64,000 bases of DNA. Origin: Opisthorchis felineus. Lineage: Eukaryota > Platyhelminthes > Trematoda > Opisthorchiida > Opisthorchiidae. Location of the stretch: positions 195,832 through 259,831 of the forward strand of contig SJOL01007474.1 in the NCBI GenBank assembly GCA_004794785.1, in the 5' to 3' direction. Positions within the stretch are counted from its first letter, which is position 1. Every line of letters begins with the position of its first letter. The notes beneath the pieces were generated by a model that ran no database searches, was not told the origin of the DNA, and saw only the letters and a program-made list of their open reading frames with translations. A program made the translations under genes and the position numbers. This document shows positions 13,255 through 24,744 of this stretch, piece by piece.

Positions 13255-16200
13255 CCTTTGAAAGCATTCCATCTGGAAGGCGGTTTAAGGTAACCAGCCG
13301 AGCTAGTCAAAACCTAGTGGATGAACCTTAGAATCAGTCACTGTGCCTTCAGGTCTACTGAGCCTCAAGCAGTTCTCAAAATCCTGGGTATTAGAAATAC
13401 TATGTTAGTGCTCGTTAATTTCCTTCAGCGCTTCTAAGCAATTTTTCGGCTTGTAAATCCGTCTATTAATAAATTACTTGGAGCCATTTGGACCGATGTT
13501 CTTTGCTTATTTAAACTCGAGGCCTCCGGAAGCTTACGAGACAGGACAAACGTATGATGTTGCCCAGTTTTTTTAACACAATGTCACGAAAGCATTTTAC
13601 GCTAGGTGGAAAAGGATATCTACGTGGCTCTTAGAGAGATACACACACTGAAGTTCATATGAATGAGGACTGCATTTCCGTAGAGACACCGGTTGTAATC
13701 CTTAAATATCTACTTCAGTGATGGCCCACTTAGACTTCGCCACGCCAAAGATTTACTTTTAAATTACAAGCCTCAGTGGGAAAATGTCGGACCTATCCTG
13801 TTTCGTTTCGAGAATTTCAGAATGTCTCAAAATTTCGAAGTAGACGTTCAGTATTGCACTGCTCCATAGGTACCCTCCCAGACAGTCACTCAAGCCACCA
13901 CAGGAAAAATCAATCCACCTACATACGGTCGATAGTCAATGTAGGCTTTTGGAGACCAGTGTATCTGCCAAATTCCACTTCCGACAAACCTCTGAAAGTT
14001 CATTGTATGCTAAAAAGAAGGGAGGAAGTGGAGGAATATTTTTACCTGCTCGTGTCACATGTGTAGAATTCACACCTATTCAGCTAAAACCGGACTAGAA
14101 ATCAGAGGAGTAAACCATTTCCAAATGTGCACTTTTCATCTCCTTGAGGGTAGGTCTTTTTTTATTTCCCACGGATCACAGCTGTTAGCGATAGGTCGAC
14201 CGGCACAGACTGATTATTAATAAAAGACGGCACTCAGTTATTAGCAAGTTGAATTAGTTCACTGATCATGGTGAGCAGAATAATTTGTTGAAGTCAGCGG
14301 AAAGTTTTCAGAACACTTGTACCCAAAAATGTTCAATAAATGTGCTTAAAAGCATTTGTGTGTCCCAAGATGGCGATTGATTTTACAACGGTGGTTCATC
14401 TAGTTACTGTCAGCATAAACAGACGTTGACCAGTTACCTGCCTGGCTCCGAATCCAGCTTACATACACGGCATTTTACGCATATGTGTCTAAACACTTGG
14501 TCAAAGCTAGGGATGGTACATGTAAATTATCGTAGTGTTCTTTCTGCAAAAGCCTCCAATGAAACTGCTTAGATGCAAACACACTACCTATATGATGAAA
14601 TCCCTTTGGAAATTTCTCGCCTACTATTCACTGTGGTTTATTTAATCCATTATTCTGCTGTACAACTCAACGGCAAACCAGACTCCACCGATTACACTAT
14701 GAAGTTTCAGATAAGTAAAATGCGTAATTGAATTTCCTCAACATTTCCCATTAAGTTAACTGAGTGTTTTGTTGAAAACAGTTAAAACAGGATCACGATG
14801 CTTCACTGCCGAGCTACCTCGTTACTGCCATTTCGAGGAAGATTGAACCTTTTAGGACTCAAGCTGACAGCTTGGTCGATAACTTACTATTTACAGATTA
14901 GTTTTATTTGAAGTACTTCGGGGTTTTGTCTCACTGGTCTGAGCCATAATAATTCGAATAAGATAAGTAATCTGGAATTCTTAGACTTCTAATAATGCTA
15001 AGCCTTTTAGGAATTCTGGATTTATGAGTATTTTGACAGCAACATATATTGACCCGGCTACAACGGGAAAAGGTTTGGTGGTAGTTAGGCGGTTTTATAT
15101 CTGAACTTTGCCAATCGATCTCTTGTTGGCGGAAGGCAAGACTGCTCCTCTCAAGAGTATGAATATGCCTATTACCCAGGAAAAATGCCTTATTGTCATT
15201 TAAGGTCTACGCCACGCAACAGTAAGACGCCGCTACGCAAGTAACTGAAAAGTTCGCGCAATTGCATACCAGACTCAGAAACCAAGCCAAAACTCTTGTT
15301 TATGATATTTCTTCATGGCTGATTAGTTCTTGCCTTGTAGTTCTCTGTTAGCTTTTCTTGCAACGCTAGTCACTAAGGTGAAATTGGCGGCTGGTTAGCC
15401 CGAAATTTCACACCACAGTGTGAGGATTTTCACTGTGGTTTCGCCGGAATTATTTGAACAACATTCCAGATTGCATTTTCAAGATAACTGTAAGACCACA
15501 GTGGCAACAGCTTATGATGGTTCACTAATTCTGCTGCTCATTTATTGGGGGAACTACACTTATTCGGTTTCTTAACTTACTACTTGCGGAAAACGTACGG
15601 TATGAAAATGCGTGATGTTTGTTCGCAACTATGTTCCCAACGTGACTTGACTGCATTGTTTACAAACCAAAAGAATTCGGCTATTCCAAATATGTAACAA
15701 TGCTAACTCTAAGGAACGCACGTTGTTTGCATACTACTATCGCCGCGTGCTTACGCCTACATATGTGGTTAGTGACATCAAAGCAGAACGAGTACCTGTG
15801 AGTAACACACACAGAACAGCATTCGTTTCTAGCATGAAGAATTTCCGACCGCTTTGAAAAATCAAAGGGGAGAATGTAGTTTACTTTTTCTGCTATAGTT
15901 CTGAGCTCTTTAAACCCTGGGCATGAACATCGGTTTTACTAGTATGCTACTGATTTGCGCAACCAAATGTGAGATGAGCTGCCTGATGGGTGACATTTAA
16001 GTAGTCGTGGTTCGATGAAAACATACGCCAAGTGTATTGGTGATCATAAGGTGCTCATCATAAAGTACACCTGAACTCGCTAGGTTTGATGACACACGTG
16101 TGTCCTTGAGGGTATTTCCAGAGTTATGAGCGTGAAATACCAGTTCTACACGGTAGCCGGTTCATTCAGAGAGAATTCAATATGGCAGAATATTAAACGG

Positions 16201-19200
16201 GTGTAACTGATAATTTCTCTTCATGAAAACGACAAGTTGCTTGCTGAAAGTTGCTTCCCTTTCAGAAGGACACAAGAAACTAACTCTGTTTCATTAGCTT
16301 CCGGTAGTTTATCCCTTTCAATTGTCCTCATGATCTTTACTTGAGTTACACAACATAGTTCAAAACTTCACTACTTTTGAACTCAGTTGTTTTGAATGAA
16401 TCACCCTAAGTCTTTGCTTTTGGGGTCCGTTCATCAATTTGGCAAATCCGTGTCTCAATTTCAAGAATTCAGCCACGCACATTTCATCTTGCACTAAGAC
16501 CAGGTTTTCCTTTCATTGTATACTGTGTTTCTATGGTTACTTAGATATATGGATAGATCTCCTTTGAGATTACTTAAAGTAACTTGGACTTACCCAAAAA
16601 TGCACATTTTAATTTCCTCCTTCCCTTCAACCCACGACTCTCGACCGCTTTAGTTCCAGCTGTGCGTATTGTTGAAAAAAAGCATGATTGTGCTGAACTT
16701 CAGCCTATCAGTATCGAGTTGTCTGTTATTCGTTCATTAGGAGCCAAATATTCAAAAGTAATCAGTCTTTCTCATCCTCTGGTTTAAGTTTCTACCACGC
16801 AAGTATTTCCCTAGATTCAAGACAAATAGCATCCATTATTATGGAACAATAAGAAACATACGGACACCATATCGATTAGTCATGAATTGCCGGTGTCTTG
16901 CGATATAAATCCATTGCAGTTACAGGATTTCCAGAATGTCACGTGTGTTCCGCATGCCTGTCGCAAACTGTCACAGCGCTCTTTTGGACAGGTCGATAGT
17001 AATTCGTGTTTACTCCTCTGAATATCATCATAGAATGATTCTGATTGGGCGAGTAATATACTTCCTTTATTTCAGGCAAAGCAATAAGAAGAATTTTCAG
17101 TCGGTATTCTAATTTTGTGGTCGCATAGGTCTCTATTCCAAATTCTTTTACAATTTGTGAAGTGCTTAATTAAATTGGTTTAAATCATCAACTGAAGCGA
17201 GCTAAAGCTCTACTAAGGACGCATCAGCGCACAAGGACCATGCAACCGTAACGTTTAATACAGCAAGCCATCTTGTTTTTCAAAGTTTTTCATGCAAACA
17301 AAATACCACTACTTAGCACGATTTTCAGCGCTGACAGATTTTTATCAAAATATCAGATGAGGGAAGAAGTGAATAATGTACCTGGAGATTGGCCTTCACT
17401 TTTTGTGAACCATGGTTGAATTAAAATTGGCTGGAATTGGAGCAAGAATATTCGTTCAGTATGCTGAAAATTTGTACAGGATCGTCATTCTGGTCTCACC
17501 TATGTTGTGCTATGAATCTAACCCTAGTTCAAATATCTAACGTTTACCAAAAAAGGATTCAGACCCTAAATATTTGTCAGATTGGTACTTTATTGGATGC
17601 CCCTTCCTGCAGGGACGCATATGGTTAGCATTCCATAAATGCACACAAGTCTTCATTGGTACATACATCAACCGAAGACTTACAACAGCATTACCACCAA
17701 GCGCTGTACACAACAAGAGTTATTCCAAACATTCAAAGCCGAATGGCATATTGTAATTTAAATGAAGAAATAAATAAGTCTGCTAATGATTCTTCCTAAT
17801 TGTATTTTACCGAGCAAGTGTAGCAGCAAAATGACAAACCAGGCCAACCTACCCTGCTACACTGCCCTACCTTTGGCTTTTTTGAGACTGTGGGACTTCT
17901 CACATTTATTACCGGATTCTGGCTCCAACTTCCCCGTAGGAACTCTTTCGGGTAACGAAAAAGCCCTTTTACATTCATCTTCAACTTAAAAGTAACACGG
18001 CTTCAGGAAGAGTTGCCCACCGCCTAACTGTTTAACTAAGGTGGAATTTTAAATACAGAACAGCTGAGGAGAAAATTCTGCAATGGTTGATTGCTCAATA
18101 CGAATCTCAAGGATGAAGTGTCGATCCACATCTTAAATATGGTCATCTTTCCTTTGGTTTGTGGGTGTTCCACAAAATGGGGGTCAAAGGATGCGCAGCC
18201 CATCCTAGAGAATCAAAGAGTACTTGTTGATTCACAAAAAACTGGAGCAGCTAAACCCGTGGTAGGCGCTATCGACACAGACCATCTGATCAATCGGACC
18301 GAGTCATTCAGCGTAATATATCGAGTGTCTAAAATGGGTCGGAGGCCACTCGCCAACAATGCTCGAAACAGTTGGATCGATCGCCATTCGGATATGTAGC
18401 CACTATTTGCTAGCAAAACAGACAGTCTATGATAGACTATTGCACGCCTCATATAAGCTAACAATCATGCAGAATGAGCAGACTGCATTACACCAGCTGT
18501 GTACTACAACAGAACGCACTTTCTTAAGATGTCCATTTGTCCGAAATCCCGGAGTTTATTCTCAAGTCGCAATCTATCGTTCGCATTCAATTTTTTGTTC
18601 GCTTCACCTGAAGTATTTTTCTGGAAGTGGAAGAACCACGTAAGTGTAGTAACAAAACTATTAATCCAGATAAAATCACCGTGGACTGTACCAGTTTTCA
18701 GTAAAAGGCCCGCCATATAATAGTTTCGCGCTTGTCGTTCACCTCAACAGCAGATTTGGGCCTTACAAAGACAGCATGAGTGATCTGCATTCTTTGAAAT
18801 TGCATTTGACTGTTGTAATGGCTGTGGACACACCTTTGATCCTCCTGTTACTCAACATATATGAGAAAAAAAAGGTAATTGAGGTAAACATCTTTAAGTT
18901 TCTCACTAGTTTCTTACTGATGGTATGAAAAAAGTCAATGACAAAGAGGATATTAATTTCAGACCAGCTAAAATTCTGTCTCCAAGCAATGAAAGCATCT
19001 GTGTTTCAGCACTTTTTCTAGGGTGAAAAAAGTACTTGTCGGAAAATTTACACTATTAGTGAAAATTTTCGGCGAACATTCCAAAATGACCACATCTTCG
19101 TTGAGGTCTCTGCTTTTAGAGTTTGAGGGCCAACATTTCAGTAAGGCCCCTGGTCAACAGGTTGTGTATTTTATCAGTTTTAGCATGCTTTTTGTTTTAT

Positions 19201-19487
19201 TTTGTTGTATTGTATAACCTTGAATATACATCACCACAGTGAGACGACTTTTCTCAAAACAGAACATTCTAACAATGGGGCCGGTTTCAGGGTGCGTGGT
19301 TATGTTATTCTCATTATTTCTGTTGTTATCAATTTGGGACATTTCAAGGGAAGACCGATTTGGCCCGTCATTGACTATGGTCTCCTCAGAGGGAGGTACC
19401 CGTGAGATACAAACATTGGTTTATATCAGCTATTGACTACGCTGCAACAGATAGCACATGGCTTACTCTTCCCTATGGTGTGACTAG
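13252..19487. other. unrecognised non-coding sequence with one hairpin
   Basis: No gene or mobile element was recognised apart from the dyad at 15413-15438. The region 18.1-18.5 kb is locally richer in GC and open on both strands (about 100 and 84 codons), which suggests an old repeat or element fragment, but I could not place it. The 5' end of the Penelope-like element probably lies near the right edge; no N-terminal reverse transcriptase motifs were found upstream of 19488. Confidence 0.4.
15403..15443. repeat. long imperfect hairpin
   Basis: CCACAGTG (15413-15420) and CACTGTGG (15431-15438) form a perfect 8-bp stem with a 10-nt loop. Outer CGAAA and TTTCG segments can extend it past an asymmetric bulge. 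The same CCACAGTGG word recurs at about 15.5 kb. Its function is unknown. Confidence 0.5.
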
Positions 19488-21029
19488 AACAGCAAGTCGT
19501 GGAAAGCAGTTTCTCGAACTTACATAAACCATCTGGGGCAAGGCAAGTGGTATCGATTGTACCCAAAAGGTGCAATCCAACCACGACTTTACGGGTTACC
19601 AAAAATTCACAAGGAAGGTGTCCCCATAAGACCAATAGTGGAAGGCATGGGTTCACCGCCACATGAGCTGGCCAGATTTCTAGCAGATACCCTTAAATCA
19701 CTTGCCAGAAAGTCACCCACATACATCCAGAATTCGTGTGACGTTGCTAAAAAAGTAGCTGGGTTTCAGTTAGAGCTAGACGAAGTTCTGGTTAGTTTTG
19801 ATGTCAACTCGATGTATACCAATATCCCTAAAGCGGATGCTGTGGAAGTAGCGAGAAGGCTTCTACTGTCAGACACAACGCTGCAAGAACGAACGCAACT
19901 CTCCGTAGACGAGATAGTTGAAGGCATAAAAGTATGCCTAAACCTAAGTCATTTCGTTTTTGACTCAATTATATACTCTCAAGAACAAGGTCTGGCGATG
20001 GGATCACCAATATCCCCGATTTTGGCAAACATGTACATGGAAGACTTTGAACAGAAAGCTTTAAACGGATTCGAGTGTCCGCCAAGGGTTTTCTGGCGTT
20101 ACGTAGATGACACGTTCGTTGTGATAAAGCGAGATAAGGTGAACGAATTCTTTCAATATCTTAACACTTTGGACCCTCACATTAAGTTTAGCATGGAGCT
20201 AGAATCCACATCGGGTACGCTACCTTTCCTTGACTGCATGACACATAAGAGTGGTGGGAAATTGAAAACCACTATTTACCGGAAATCAACAGATAGTGGT
20301 GCGGTCTTAAACTACTCCTCAGCACATCCAAAAGCAGTATATGCTAGCATAGTTTCAACGATGTTTAGGAGAGTAAGCGCACTGTGCACAGAGGAGGTCG
20401 ACCGAAGAGCAGCACAACTGGAGGTAAAAAAGCGACTTCAAGATAGCGGATACCCAGTGGGTTTAATTAAGCGGCAACTAAGACGGGTATTGGTGCCAAC
20501 ACCAAGGCCCAACAAGGAGTGGATCGGAACAGCAGTCATTCCATACAAAACGGGGACATCTGAAGTCATTAGAAGGGTACTGAATACGGCTAACATTAGA
20601 GTAGCATTCCAGAAGGGAAAGACTTTACGCTCAGTGTTGGTGCAGTTGAAGGATCGCCTTCCGGTTGATAGGACTAGGAACTGTGTATACAAAATAAAAT
20701 GTAACGACTGTACGAAGGTTTATATAGGTCAGACAGCCAGGGAACTGCACACCAGAATCGGTGAGCATAAGCGATCCATTAACAGACCACCGAGAAACAT
20801 AGATGAATATCAGGCGATAGTCAAAGATTCGGCAATGGCAGGGCATGCACTAGACACTGGGCACAGGATAGATTTGGAAAATGTGGACATTCTAAGACGG
20901 GGGTTAAGATTCACACCACAGCGACTGGTGGCCGAGGCGGTGGAAATCGCCAAGCATCCCAGCGTGAATAGAATAGAGGGCGTAGAACTGGCAAGCGTGT
21001 GGAGAGCGGTTTTAGATCAGCCGAGATGA
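19488..21029 (+). CDS. Penelope-like reverse transcriptase / GIY-YIG endonuclease (partial)
   Basis: This frame is open from the codon after a TAG (19485-19487) to a TGA at 21029. There is no natural start: the leading residues (SRTYINHLGQGKWYR before the TTG at 19557) already belong to the conserved region, so the N-terminus is lost. Numbering from 19557: PRLYGLPKIHK at 9-19; RT motif A SFDVNSMYTNIP at 80-91 with catalytic Asp82; motif B QGLAMGSPISP at 144-154; motif C YVDD at 182-185 with both catalytic aspartates; a Lys/Arg-rich linker; then the GIY-YIG domain from about 376, with VYK (377-379), paired cysteines 382 and 385, YIGQT (389-393), Arg400, His404, His430 and His436 (the CCHH metal-site pattern of PLEs) and Glu460. 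The protein copies element RNA and nicks target DNA. About 513 codons remain, where full PLE proteins usually run to roughly 700-850. No internal stop or frameshift is visible, so the copy looks young despite truncation. Confidence 0.95.
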   Translation, partial: NSKSWKAVSRTYINHLGQGKWYRLYPKGAIQPRLYGLPKIHKEGVPIRPIVEGMGSPPHELARFLADTLKSLARKSPTYIQNSCDVAKKVAGFQLELDEVLVSFDVNSMYTNIPKADAVEVARRLLLSDTTLQERTQLSVDEIVEGIKVCLNLSHFVFDSIIYSQEQGLAMGSPISPILANMYMEDFEQKALNGFECPPRVFWRYVDDTFVVIKRDKVNEFFQYLNTLDPHIKFSMELESTSGTLPFLDCMTHKSGGKLKTTIYRKSTDSGAVLNYSSAHPKAVYASIVSTMFRRVSALCTEEVDRRAAQLEVKKRLQDSGYPVGLIKRQLRRVLVPTPRPNKEWIGTAVIPYKTGTSEVIRRVLNTANIRVAFQKGKTLRSVLVQLKDRLPVDRTRNCVYKIKCNDCTKVYIGQTARELHTRIGEHKRSINRPPRNIDEYQAIVKDSAMAGHALDTGHRIDLENVDILRRGLRFTPQRLVAEAVEIAKHPSVNRIEGVELASVWRAVLDQPR

Positions 21030-21430
21030 CATGAGGTGGTGCGCAGTTATCAGCAAAATTGTCTGGGTCTAAAAGTACAAAATCCAAGCAGAGTAAGATC
21101 CAATTAACCAACCCCAACCCCAACCCCAAACCAATTGTCCCGACACCCCTCGACGAACACAGGCGAACAAATTCTGTGAACGACCCCAAGAGGAATATTC
21201 CATTAAGGTGTCCTAGACAGAAAAATCAAGGCCGCAAAATCCGGGGTAAACATGAACACAACTCCCCCCTAACCAATCTATCGTAGATATTAGTCATCCC
21301 CACTAACCAACAAACGGGAACATCAGACTGACACCCAGCACTGATCAATTCGGCTAGTCATAAGTAATCTCACGGATTGGTTCCCTGACTGCCTTAAAAC
21401 CCGATCAAGCTGATAACTTACTCACTTGGC
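21030..21430 (+). other. PLE 3' non-coding tail
   Basis: A C- and A-rich stretch between the endonuclease stop and the terminal hairpin module. It includes a short (CCCCAA)-type run at about 21.11-21.13 kb. It has no convincing coding potential. The part from about 21.35 kb onward (GGATTGGTTCCCTGACTGCC) is similar to 24.81-24.87 kb. Confidence 0.65.
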
Positions 21431-21473
21431 CTGACGAAGCTTTTGTGTCAAAAGCGAAACGTTGCCCAGCAAT
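21431..21473 (+). ncRNA. hammerhead-like terminal module of the PLE
   Basis: CTGACGA matches the hammerhead core CUGANGA. It is followed by an extra A, a perfect 7-bp helix GCTTTTG/CAAAAGC with a TGT loop, then GAAAC, then a second hairpin GTTGC-CCA-GCAAT. Core order and spacing match a type I hammerhead up to GAAA. Departures are the unpaired A where the first stem II pair should be, no clear NUH cleavage triplet flanked by stem III, and no convincing stem I (only TTGG upstream and CCAA about 20 nt beyond the second hairpin). PLEs are known to carry hammerheads in their terminal repeats, so this may be a degenerate or altered version. Self-cleavage is uncertain. Confidence 0.5.
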
Positions 21474-21515
21474 AAATCCACCGATTGTTTACCAAACCTC
21501 TCTGAAAAGTTGATC

Positions 21516-22455
21516 TGTTTTGAAGTAAGCCATTACCCGCAAGGAATCAGAAAACTGAGCTCTTCCGATAATATGTCTCCCATCGATAATGGGTATAGCT
21601 TAATCCAACACCATTCGCTGCTACTGATCTAACTGAAAATGCTGCAGTATCGTTCACTATCGGTCTATCACTACTCCATTATCTTACTTCAACAGTAAAG
21701 GGTCAATGGACAATTCTCTTAAACAATTTGGTTTGAAGAAAGTGATGTATTTTTTGAACTTTGTGGAAGTTTCACCCGTTTCACAAATTTTCAATAAAAT
21801 AGGGTAATTAGTTTCATAATCGGTAAATAGCCAACCATTTTAATACCAGATATCTCCCGCAATATCATTTCCACTATTAATTGATCATGGTCATCTACCT
21901 CTTGGAACAAGCACACAAGAGTTTGAACATTTTTAAGAGAAATAATTCGGTATGATAAAAACTTTTTACTGAAGCTTGGCGCATCAATGTCGCAAAGGGT
22001 GAAAAAATTGGACGAAATCTTTTCAGTCTTCGGTCCAAAAATGAAATAGGGTGTCACTGTAAAATCTTAGTACTTCGCAATAAGCATTTGGAATACGTTT
22101 TCACCCCTCAACATGCAAGTTTGTTGTTCCCTGTGAAGTAAATGCGACTATGTCTCTTATGCCATTAAAGTACTGAACGACTTATTTGTGGGATAGATGA
22201 AGCTACAAATGAATGCCGTAGTTCGTTTTCAAATGGTTGACACATTCGTCTCCGACGCGTTTAGATTTCATCGTGCACATTTCAACCATTATTTCCTTGA
22301 CTCAATAACATAATCCTTTTTGCATGGGTGGTTTCACTATAACTATCGTATGTAATGTGAGAAGATTTGGAATTTTTATTGACGATTTTGTCTTGTAAGT
22401 AACGCTAACCCTCGCTGAGAAGCCAAGAAACATTGACCAGTTGTTTCATATTTGC
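21516..22455. other. unrecognised non-coding sequence
   Basis: This lies between the PLE end and an inverted repeat. An open minus-strand stretch at 21.79-22.06 kb (88 codons) has no recognised domain. Confidence 0.4.
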
Positions 22456-22458
22456 GGA

Positions 22459-22546
22459 GGATCATCAGAATTGCGCAAAGTTGAAGAGGCTAGCCGGAGG
22501 GTCGCGGGTCCAGGAGTTTCGTGTGATGCGCAATCCCGATGATTCC
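22459..22546. repeat. inverted repeat, about 19-bp arms and 49-bp loop
   Basis: The left arm 22459-22477 (GGATCATCAGAATTGCGCA) is nearly complementary to the right arm 22527-22546 (TGCGCAATCCCGATGATTCC), with about 17 of 20 positions pairing and one gap. The loop is the most GC-rich stretch nearby and contains GGTCGCGGGTCCAGGAG, which loosely resembles a tRNA T-arm. It may be a SINE-derived or transposon-end structure. Confidence 0.5.
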
Positions 22547-22963
22547 CAATAAGGCAGTAAGAATTATACATTTATGTAATGTGTTTCGGTTTTCCTACTG
22601 AAAAAGAACACAGAGTATCCAAAAAATACAAAGTTTAGCCAAAAAAATGCTATCATCACTTCTTTTACAAGCCTAACCCAGTCAAAAAAGCAACGACTGG
22701 TCGAAAATGTCATCGCGGGTGCAAAACGATGAATATCCAAGCATTACAAACCCAGACCCCCAGTTCGTTATACTGCCATGGTAACTTGCCTGTTTCTATG
22801 TTCTCAGAAAGTTTGCTGTGGTGCCATCCAGAAAAAGTTTCTTTTAGAGAGGACATGATTCGCAGTAGAAGTGGCTCTGATAGATTGTTATTATGGTCCC
22901 TATATTTGTACTTCCAGGTTTCTTAGTCTGGCAACTTTTGTCAGTTTGGTAGTATCTTGTAGG

Positions 22964-23125
22964 ATTTTGTGGGATTACTGAGCAGTATGAGAACTGCTTA
23001 TAAAATAACATCGTGACTAATGCAAGAACTTTCTTCAATAGATTCATAAGTAATGGTCCTATTTGCACTGAGCTGGCCTAGGATCTCTTTGAGTTTAAAC
23101 GGGAAGCTCAGTAATCCCACAAAAT
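22964..23125. mobile_element. possible MITE with 20-bp terminal inverted repeats
   Basis: ATTTTGTGGGATTACTGAGC at 22964-22983 is the exact reverse complement of 23106-23125. The outer ends lie 162 bp apart. The interior is AT-rich and non-coding, which is the typical form of a miniature inverted-repeat transposable element. No target-site duplication was clear beside the ends, and no transposase is nearby, so a simple inverted duplication is also possible. Confidence 0.5.
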
Positions 23126-24744
23126 TTTGGACACTGTCCGCTAGAAGACACTATTTGAAGACTGGTTGTCATTGAACACTTGATTTGGATATGCTACTTA
23201 AAACAGCGTTAATCTCCACAAAGGATTATTACCTACACTGCAGCTGATCCTACAGTAATTCTATTTGTTTAAAAATGCAGTAGAACACAAGTAGACATTT
23301 TCACTTTGTTTGCAAGCCCATTTGATTGCAAGTACAGTTCACAGGTTTAAACTTGCCGACATGTCAGCTGCCAAACCAGGCAAATGACATTCGTATATAC
23401 TCGGTATTTTTGGTTGACCTCCCACTTCATAAAGGCTCTCGGACGTATTACGTCTGCTGGTTACCTCGTCTAGTACCTAGTTCTAATGTGCTGTCAATCG
23501 CGAGCTTTCATGCAGCTTCCCGGAGCCGTCAGTGACTGTGATTGGTTGATATTTTAAGAGGATATAATATACACACGTCGCCTAACATCTGAAAGATTCA
23601 CACAAACTTGCGAAAAAGTTTTCAAAACATCCCGTTATTTACATTCAAACGAAATTAAAACAGCAACTTCAGATTAACGCCAACTGATCATCATATGGAT
23701 TTAGAGCACTTCCCGCCAAGTGATGTATATTTTGCAAGCAGAAGCTTTCGTGGTTTCTGCTTTTTCAGCCACAGCTGCAAATCACGAAACAAAGCTCGTC
23801 ATAGCCACAAAAGATCTATTTTAGTCATTGGAACAAGTGCTATATTCCCTAAAAGAGGAAGATTTTGGTGGCAGTTCTTTTTTGATAATCGAATGCGTTT
23901 GACAAACTACTGCCACGTATGAGGCAGATGTCACTCTACATTGTGCGCAACACCAAATCATTTCACTTGACTAAATTTTGTGGATCGTTTATCCTAAGTA
24001 AACTACGTTGTGGAATTTATTTGGATATTCAGTTGTCAAGTAAATGTATTTGTGATTGAAAGCAAGATAAAGTAAAGTGACATGATTTAATATGTACAGA
24101 AAGTGTTGTAGTATGTGTGCGCACTGACGATGGTCACTCGAATGGTGATCAGTTTGCCAACCAATGGCCAAGCTCGGTCAAAGGGTGGGAAATAATAAAC
24201 ACACTTGAGTTACTGAATTTCAAATCTTGCAGAATTCAGTTGTCGTTGCCATATCGGAACGATTTTCTCACAGTTTTGTCTTTACTTTTGTTCTTGCTCA
24301 TTACTGTTCCGATGTCAAAGACGCCATTGCTATTCGAAAAGTCAACTGAGGCTTCAAATGTTTCCATGATGATGCGAGCTTAATCGTAAGTTTGAGAAGG
24401 TCCTTAATACCTGAAACAACTATTTGATCTAAATTCAGAATTTCATCACCTGAGAAACTTTCCTAAGAATATGTGCAGGTAACTACGTCACTGTTGACCA
24501 AGTGTAGAAAGTATGAGACATACCAATTATCATTTGCAACTATCAGGACGAGTAAGTATAAGAGTGGAGCGGTCGGGAATTCCCAAAACTACTTTTCCGT
24601 AACAACTATCGTAGCACTAGCTCATCCACACAGACGGACAGAAAGTGCAAACGAAGTTCAAGAGGGATCATCAGGTGAAACGAGCCAGAAGAACTACACG
24701 CTAGCCTGGACCCAAATCCATCTAGGTTTCCCCATCGGCCCAAC
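23126..24744. other. unrecognised non-coding sequence
   Basis: No gene or known repeat could be supported here. Short open frames on both strands show no domain. Confidence 0.4.

Larger units (their letters stand above)
19488..21515 (+). mobile_element. Penelope-like retroelement, 5'-truncated
   Basis: The element consists of a reverse transcriptase plus GIY-YIG endonuclease reading frame (to 21029) and a tail of about 490 bp that is rich in A and C and ends in a hammerhead-like hairpin module (21431-21473). The end near 21515 is inferred because similarity to the second copy of this terminus (24.75-24.95 kb) stops there, just after the shared CCGATTGTT and ACCAAAC words. There is no poly(A) tail, as expected for PLEs, which use the endonuclease to prime at target DNA. 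The missing N-terminal part of the polyprotein points to 5' truncation during insertion. Confidence 0.85.

Noticed and set aside
18091..18464. GC-richer patch open on both strands as a gene
   Set aside because: Neither strand shows a domain or consistent splice sites; an unclassified old repeat is more likely.
21105..21135. Telomere-like CCCCAA run
   Set aside because: Only about three units, inside the PLE tail, and not the TTAGGG type expected for flatworms.
21059..21286. Second PLE reading frame downstream of the endonuclease
   Set aside because: It starts at TTG, is Pro/Asn/Lys repetitive, and reflects the low-T composition of the tail. PLEs do not normally need it.
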